A stretch of DNA of 23,118 nt. It comes from Daphnia carinata. Lineage: Eukaryota; Arthropoda; Branchiopoda; Diplostraca; Daphniidae. Both the position numbers and the translations under genes were made by a program. Within the stretch, counting starts at the first letter, position 1. Each line of letters opens with the position of its first letter. Positions 17,593 to 23,118 of the stretch are shown in pieces. The stretch covers positions 1-23,118 of the forward strand of contig NW_026712529.1 in NCBI RefSeq assembly GCF_022539665.2. The letters run 5' to 3'. Under the pieces are notes generated by a model. That model ran no database searches. It worked only from the letters and a program-made list of their open reading frames with translations, and was not told the DNA's origin.

Positions 17593-18244
17593 TAGCCGAC
17601 AAAAAAGGGTGTGCAATTTTCCATTCATTTCGTGATTCTTAACCAATTAAAAGACGCGTTCAATATGGCGTGATATTTTTTTTTTGAAAACGTCGATCAA
17701 CCGTTCCTTGGTGGTTACCTATGGTTTGTATTCCAGACTATCATGTAGTTATTGTTTTCGACAAGTAGGAATCAAAAAGATTGTTTTTTTTTTTTTGTTC
17801 ATTATAAATCAACATTCACCTCCTCCACTTACGGCTCGCTTTTGAATTGGCATACAACAATTCATTTGCCTAATATTTCCAATAGATTAACATTGAAGTG
17901 GTAGCCGGGAATACCAATACCCGATTCAGACAAATGCTATGTTGACGTCTAGTTCATGGATTAAATTTACTATCCTTAGCGAAAGTTAACAGTTATCATG
18001 ACGAGTTATCATTTTAAAAAATCAATGAGAGTGAATAATCAGATTCTGTTAAAAATGAGAACGCCAGTAGAGCACTATTAGCTCAAATCATGCACAAAAA
18101 AGCAATTAGCTGTTACTATTAAGAAAAATTTTTTCGATGTGTTGTCTAACGTGAAAAGTGAGAGTGAACTATTTTTTTGCACAACGCCCAAATTGAGCTG
18201 CACAACAACTAGGTCAGTTGAATGTTTCGTACCATTCACTTGAC
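17593..18244. other. Divergent intergenic region between cuticle genes C and B
   Basis: About 650 bp of A/T-rich sequence separates the two head-to-head core promoters, so shared upstream control is possible. No ORF or repeat stands out beyond A and T runs (17668-17688, 17786-17798). Confidence 0.5.
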
Positions 18245-18283
18245 TATATAAGCTTAGAAACGTAGAAACAGAACCATCAGTTG
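18245..18283 (+). promoter_or_regulatory. Core promoter of cuticle gene B (TATA and initiator)
   Basis: TATATAAG at 18245-18252 is followed by CATCAGTTGTTTA, with the initiator TCAGTTG at 18277-18283. The spacing from TATAAG to the initiator A (18279) is 32 nt, as expected. The 5' UTR would be about 29 nt. Confidence 0.75.
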
Positions 18284-18307
18284 TTTACCAAGTAAACCTA
18301 GTACAAC

Positions 18308-19076
18308 ATGAAGCTCGTAAGGCATTTTATTGCTTATATTTTCTGAACAACTAAAAATTTTAGATATTTATTTAATTAATACATTGGACGACAGTTTGTT
18401 ATCGCTGCCGTCTTGGCTGTTGTTGCTGCCGTTCCTTCCAGCTATAAGCCGGAATACATAGCTCCCAGCTACCCTGCAACAAAGTACGCTACCCCTAGCT
18501 ACTCCGCGCCCAAGTACCCTACTCCTAGCTACCCCACACCAGCCTACCCCGCACCAGCCTACCCCACACCAAGCTACAAGGATAATAAATATGCTGACAT
18601 TACAGTCACTAGCCAATCCGACGAGCGCAACATCGATGGCAGCAGCCAGTGGAGGTAAATCATTTTCATGGTTTATGCGTAATAACAAAGAGACTTTAGA
18701 TTTTCATATTTCCAAACATGAAATCCCTTTAACCCACAGCTACGCCCAGTCTGACTACACAACCCGTGAAGAATCTCAAGTTCAGAAGAAGATGCAAGGA
18801 GTCGCTTACGATTCTTACGGAAAGGCCACCTACGAAGATGTTATGGGCAACACCAACAAGGGATCTTCCTACTGGGTTTCACCTGAAGGCGAGAAATTCA
18901 CTTTGACCTGGACCGCTGATGACGCTGGATTCCAGCCCAAAGGTGATCACTTGCCCGTCGTCCCCGTCCATGAATACGAGCTCCCAGTTGCCCCGTTGAA
19001 TACGAGCTCCCTGCCTCCGTTCACATCCCCTTCAATGGAAAGGGTTACAAGATTTACTAGATTTCCCGACACATGA
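18308..19076 (+). CDS. Cuticle protein B, RR chitin-binding, altered C-terminus
   Basis: The gene has three exons. Exon 1 is ATGAAGCTC (18308-18316), followed by a 78-nt intron ending GACGACAG. Exon 2 (18395-18654) begins FVIAAVLAVVAAVPSSYKPE, so the first about 15 residues form a signal peptide. It continues with PSYPATKYATPSYSAPKY-type repeats and DNKYADITVTSQSDERNIDG. After an 85-nt intron, exon 3 (18740-19076) gives the RR chitin-binding domain (SYAQSDYTTREESQVQKKMQ, GSSYWVSPEGEKFTLTWTAD, AGFQPKGDHLPV). The domain is intact, and the product should be secreted into the cuticle. After HEYELPVAP the frame differs from gene A near 18991-18998, and the tail becomes an unrelated Ser/Pro/Arg-rich stretch ending at TAG 19074. 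The expected end (VHIPFNGKGYKIY) is still present one frame over. The predicted length is 201 residues. Confidence 0.85.
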
Positions 19077-20010
19077 TTTAATATTTAAAGTACGTCCCAT
19101 AAATTCTGTATATCTCATTTATCGCGAGCGTGGTGTAAATATAAATGCCATCAATCTACCAAGGTGCGTTTTAGTAAATTTCGACAAGCATATGAAGGTT
19201 ACATTCAAGTTTAACCATCGAACATTCATGGCATCATGCCAATATTCCAATAGTATTTTAGTTCTGTCAGATAAAAACAAATATTACATTTTTTTAAACC
19301 TGAAAAACCTGTCTTTCTACTCTTTCAACCTAATCCAACGTTTTAATATGGCAAGACTTCATCTACAATTGCCGTTTGTGTTGTCATTTTGTTGCATTAT
19401 TTCTTCATAACAAACTGCTCAAAGATGCTTTGAATCTTGTTAATGGAATCCAGAATCCGTATTTATCGAGTATTGTATCCTGAAGTGTTGTTGCTTATCT
19501 GCAATTGTAATCATTGTAATCATCTTTAGCCACATACAGCAAGCTTATTGCAATAAATATTGTTTAATTCCTTAGCACATCTCTTAAGAGTATCAAAACT
19601 TCCATGATGCGATTATAAATATTATGGTGTAGTTATCTAAATTTTTAACTATCCATAATCCAAATTTATGACTGGTGTTAGGGATGGTGGAAAATGAGCG
19701 GCAAATCACAGATATATATACGTACTTTTTTTTCTAATGCATAGTTATACACTCTAATGCACAGCATAAAATCATTACCGACCATGCGCCAAAAATTGCT
19801 AATGACCAAAAGAAACCTGGATAATCTACATTGGAACATTGTTCCATAAAGCATTTGATTGAAAAATCTGGTATGTGCTATAATAATGCAGATGTCTCAC
19901 GCTAGCTATTATTGCGGAAAAATTCCGCACGGTCAGCCTTATCGGGCGCAGCTCAAAGATTGTTCCTTCGTCAGCGGATGAAAATTACCAAAAGAAGAAT
20001 CTGATATACA
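19077..20010. other. No gene recognised
   Basis: This is A/T-rich sequence after cuticle gene B with only short ORFs (for example 19192-19410). There is no domain, repeat or exon pattern that I can support. Confidence 0.55.
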
Positions 20011-20061
20011 ATATACAATACAGATGAATATACAATACATATGAATATACAATACACAACA
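20011..20061 (+). repeat. 17-bp tandem repeat, three units
   Basis: ATATACAATACAGATGA and two near copies run head to tail and lead straight into the YYTT relic. The ATG at 20041 lies inside unit 2. Confidence 0.8.
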
Positions 20062-20400
20062 ACGTATGCTGCACCGAGGTGCTATTCCGAGGCTCCCAAA
20101 TACTACTACACCACCACCTGCGCTGTCCCGGCTTATTACACCGAGGCTTTCCAATACTACACCACAAAGGCTAATGAGTATTACACAACAACATACGCTG
20201 CTCCAGCTTCTTACACTGATGCCCCAAGTATTACCAAGGCGAAGCCTCAAAATACTACACCACAAATGCACCAGGGCACTACACTACCACATACGCCGTA
20301 CCCAGCTACTACACCGAGGCTAAAGCTAACTACACAGCAACCTATGCAACCCCATTACTACATTGTTGCCCCCAATTCGAGTTTTATATTTACTACTTAA
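20041..20400 (+). pseudogene. YYTT-repeat protein relic 1 (plus)
   Basis: It reads YTTTYAAPRCYSEAPKYYY, PAYYTEAFQYYTTKANEYY and TTTYAAPASYTDAP, then changes frame near 20228, consistent with one lost A. In the new frame it continues GHYTTTYAVPSYYTEAKANY and shifts again near 20350. No signal peptide precedes it; the ATG at 20041 lies in the tandem repeat. It is a 5'-truncated, frameshifted member of the Tyr-rich family. Confidence 0.72.
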
Positions 20401-20618
20401 GCTCGAGGACGGAATAGTCTAATTATTTTAACATTTTAAACTTAATTTAACTTAATTCCTAGTTTCAATCAGAAATTTCTATGTTAAGGAAATACTCAAA
20501 TAATCGGTAAAGATAGAAGCCTCGGTTTGCCAGTTTTTATTTTAGTTATTAGGAAAATAGTCAAAATGGTTGCGCTAAGCACTTGACTGACATGCTAGTA
20601 TCCTCCAGAACTGTCACG

Positions 20619-20738
20619 ATGTTGGCCCGGATCATATTGCTGTACTACATGATCCCCACCGTGACATCAGCTGAAAGCTCTTACTTCTCTATTCAGTCTT
20701 GCGTTGGAATGGATGGCCAGTCCCATACCAACGCTTGA
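20619..20738 (+). other. Small ORF with signal-peptide-like start, 39 codons
   Basis: ATG at 20619 gives MLARIILLYYMIPTVTSAES, a short basic start, a hydrophobic core and a plausible cleavage after TSA. About 20 polar residues with one Cys follow, then TGA at 20736. It might be the first exon of a lost secreted-protein gene, a micropeptide, or chance. No partner exon was found. Confidence 0.3.
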
Positions 20739-21034
20739 CGTTTCGAGTTGTAATTGCTTACAGACTCTTGGTTACTAGCAATTCCAACATTGGGAGGGTG
20801 CCATACCCAGTCATTTCAAGTGCCGCTATATTTAGATATACACGCAACTATTATATACAGTGAATTACGGCACCAAACCATGTTGATAACACAAGCGTGC
20901 ATTTTCCGTAGTAAAAGTAACTCTCATTTAAATTCAGAGAAACTATTATACAATGTAATAAATGAACATTATCGAGAAAATAGTAATGAATATTATTCAA
21001 CGTCGTTATAAACAAAAACAAACTAAACGTTTAA

Positions 21035-21111
21035 AATTCAATTATTATCTAGCATTCACGAATTAGGTGTGGCATCACGCAACAAAACCGTTAATTCAAT
21101 TATTATCTAGC
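21035..21111. repeat. 19-bp direct repeat pair
   Basis: AATTCAATTATTATCTAGC occurs exactly at 21035-21053 and 21093-21111, 58 bp apart. Confidence 0.8.
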
Positions 21112-21392
21112 GAAAGAATCAACAATACCGTTACTATGCAAGTATCACCGTGCGGCCAATCTTGTCACTAATGTGTTGATACATTGGCAAAGTGTTATTC
21201 CAGGTGTGCTGTGAAATTATAAGTTGTCGAGCCAAACACATTTTGGATTGAATGATTGGTACCAGTTATCACAAAAATCGTGTATTACAAAATTCTGCAT
21301 GACCATAACGTATTATTACTACTCAACCACATCCTAAACTCAAACCTGCTTTTAAATACCATTTGACTTCAAGCTAGCATTCCCAACCTTCG

Positions 21393-21460
21393 GTTTACTA
21401 CACTACAACAAAGGTTCAATCCCAGCTACTACAGCGAGACTAGTAAAGTACTATTCCTTC
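21393..21460 (+). pseudogene. YYTT-repeat protein relic 2 (short)
   Basis: The plus strand reads VYYTTTK, then after a frame change PSYYSETSK. This is a small remnant of the Tyr-rich family between the two longer plus-strand relics. Confidence 0.5.
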
Positions 21461-21940
21461 CCAAGAATGACTAGCACTGAGACGTTATTTAAATATACAG
21501 TTACTAAATAAATTCATTTCATCCGTTTTAATTTCATCCATGACTTTTTCCCTAATCGGAATTTCTGTAAATGTGGCATCGTAGTGTAGAGCATTGTTCA
21601 AAATCAGACGAATTATCATGTAAATAAATAACAATGGGTAGCCTGCTATTCTAATTTAATTCATTTCTTTTTTTTTAAACGGTAAGTTATGATATTTCTT
21701 TTGAAATTTTGAATATTGAAATCGTGTTCCGTTCGTCTCCTTTTGTATGCATTAAACTTGATCTTCATACACAAGCTGAAAAAAGTTGACCTGTTCTGAC
21801 ATCATTTGCTCAGGTAAAAGCCTCAATTTAATCAAAAGGTACAGTAAATTGGCTGGTATTTGTAATACCAACCAAATTATGGCTGCTTGAATGATTTTTT
21901 AAACCACATTCGTTTTCAATTTGTAGCTAACTACGCCACA

Positions 21941-22331
21941 ATGCTGATGTTGGCTGTTGCATTTCAGATAGCTGGAAATGCCATGGGTGGACCAATAGGT
22001 TCGTCTTATTCTGGATACTATACTACCCCGTCATCCTAGTATACCACCAAGATCGTGACTACTACACAACGAAGAAGACCAAGTATTACACGACCATACA
22101 GGCTGCCCCTAGCTAGTGCACCGAACCCCCCAAGTACTACATGTCCAAAATCTGGAATACTACACCAACACCTATACTGCTCAAATGTACTGCACCCTAA
22201 CCACCAAATACTACTCTACTCCAAGTTATTACAAAGAGTTTCCAGTTTACCACATGACAACATCTGCTACTGCAAGCTACTACACCGATGCTCCCAAATA
22301 CTACACAAGCGTACGTTTAAGTGTAAGATAA
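21941..22331 (+). pseudogene. YYTT-repeat protein relic 3, with signal peptide
   Basis: ATG at 21941 opens MLMLAVAFQIAGNAMGGPIG followed by SGYYTTPSS, a good signal peptide leading into the Tyr-rich repeat, but TAG at 22037-22039 ends it after 32 codons. Downstream in other frames come DYYTTKKTKYYTTIQAAPS (then TAG), PPKYYMSKIW, and TKYYSTPSYYKEFPVYHM to ASYYTDAPKYYTS, ending at 22331. A pyrimidine-rich ATTTGTAG before 21927 may be the old intron end. It is the best-preserved family member here, yet clearly broken. Confidence 0.75.
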
Positions 22332-22831
22332 TTTACTCATTCAGTATTCGCAGGACGTTCACAACATGTACACCTTTCATTCGATGAACTTCATGGTGTG
22401 AATTTTGTTCGTGCATTTGCTTCATTTATTCAATGCTGCTGCTACGTCCCACGAGATAAATTTAGCCCTAGCAAACTGTAGTAGCGGGATTCATACGTTT
22501 TACTGAGGTTTTGTTTTTTATGGATTAGTGCCGCTTAGATTTGGACTGTCCAGAATCTAGCTTTTGCGATCAATCGCATTTCATCTGTCAAATATGCCTG
22601 CCATGCCAAAGTCTTTTAAATGGGGCAATAACTACTGAAAAATGATTGTGGAGATCTAATTTTTAACTAAATGGGTAAATAATTCAATTCCTTGTGGAAT
22701 TGCAGAATTTTTAAATGTGTGTTATGTAATTGTACGAGCGTTTACGGAGGTATTGAATTTCTCTTAGATCTGCTTTGATGTAAATAAATTTCTGTCATTA
22801 GATCAGCCATAGGTATTTAAACTATTGATCT
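22332..22831. other. No clear gene; possible remnant of synaptojanin exon 1 near 22750
   Basis: Between the last YYTT relic and the right synaptojanin copy, the segment around 22750-22785 (ATTTCTCTT ... GCTTTGA ... GTAA) weakly resembles the end of pseudoexon 1 at 12608-12650 and its donor. The rest shows nothing. Confidence 0.3.
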
Positions 22832-23118
22832 AGCAGCCGAAACTGGCGCAAGTTGCACACAAAACTTTCTGACACATTGGACGTCTTGGTGTACTAGTAG
22901 TTAATACAGGTTTGTCAAATGAACTAGAATAAAAAATTTTAATAATTTTGAACTTAGATACTTAAATTTATTTAGGAGATTGGCGCTTGCAATTCCTAGT
23001 CTTGGCTACAGGTTGTGTTTCTGTTGGGAAGATTGGGGTATCTGCAGTTTTTCGCATCTATCAATAGACTTTTATCCCTCTGAAGGGGCCGCAAACAGTA
23101 GAAGAAGAATGGGTGACT
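22832..23118 (+). pseudogene. Second synaptojanin pseudogene, Sac exons 2-3, off right edge
   Basis: After GATCTAG at 22831, a diverged exon 2 leads to the conserved KLSD region (out of frame by one base) and GVLVVNT. An intron of about 100 nt follows, then exon 3: LVLATGCVSVGKIG, AVFRIYQ, TAG at 23065-23067, then TFIPLKGPQTVEEEWVT at the edge. It is the plus-strand counterpart of 8093-8380. Lesions differ between copies: this one keeps Lys where the left copy has a stop in VSVG-stop-IG, and has its own TAG. Both copies therefore decayed at least partly on their own. Confidence 0.82.

Larger units (their letters stand above)
20401..21392. other. No major gene recognised
   Basis: Apart from a 39-codon secretory-looking ORF (20619-20738) and a 19-bp direct repeat (21035/21093), this is ordinary A/T-rich sequence. 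Confidence 0.5.

Noticed and set aside
18368-18688. Minus-strand ORF with GVGWCGVGWCGV repeats
   Set aside because: It is the antisense reading of the cuticle gene B Pro/Tyr repeats.
19939-20271. Minus-strand ORF over the YYTT relic
   Set aside because: It is the antisense shadow of the Tyr-rich repeat and gives no domain.
21405-21425. tRNA B-box-like GGTTCAATCCC
   Set aside because: There is no A box or cloverleaf upstream. It lies in a YYTT-repeat remnant.

Overview
This is animal genomic DNA, most likely from a branchiopod crustacean such as Daphnia. The evidence is secreted RR-type cuticle proteins with AYPAP-like repeats, relics of a Tyr-rich YYTT-repeat protein family, short GT-AG introns (63-108 nt) and arthropod-type LTR retrotransposons. 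No intact host housekeeping gene is present. The window is an accessory region of retroelements, pseudogenes and a small cuticle-protein cluster. The genus rests on my recollection of these families, not on a search.

Layout. (1) 1-4749, minus strand: the 5' part of a decayed Ty3/gypsy-type element. It has an LTR (4157-4749), a tRNA-Leu-type primer site, a very U-rich leader, frameshifted gag, a protease, and pol running off the left edge. (2) 5924-12734, minus strand: an unprocessed pseudogene of synaptojanin, the phosphoinositide phosphatase of synaptic vesicle recycling. Pieces of the Sac domain, the 5-phosphatase domain and the start of the RRM-like domain can be read exon by exon with introns still present, but with many stops, frameshifts and deletions. 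(3) 8438-12552, plus strand: a Copia-type element with identical 170-bp LTRs and a GCAAT target duplication, inserted in intron 1 of that pseudogene. Its gag is broken and its integrase core is deleted. (4) 14196-14560, minus strand: a YYTT-repeat relic. (5) 15183-19076: three related cuticle-protein genes. A (+) lacks its signal-peptide exon, C (-) is a pseudogene, and B (+) is complete with TATA and initiator but has a frameshifted C-terminal tail. (6) 20041-22331, plus strand: three more YYTT relics. (7) 22832-23118, plus strand: the start of a second synaptojanin pseudogene, running off the right edge.

The order is mirrored around about 17.9 kb: synaptojanin(-), YYTT(-), cuticle C(-), then cuticle B(+), YYTT(+), synaptojanin(+). 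Cuticle C and B also share core-promoter sequence. This suggests an old, diverged inverted duplication of roughly 10 kb, later changed by the Copia insertion and local losses.

The most unusual detail is an 8-bp insertion in a synaptojanin pseudoexon. It copies, in inverted form, sequence a few bases away and makes a perfect 12-bp hairpin, the mark of a template-switch (quasi-palindrome) mutation. I found no new defence or biosynthetic system.
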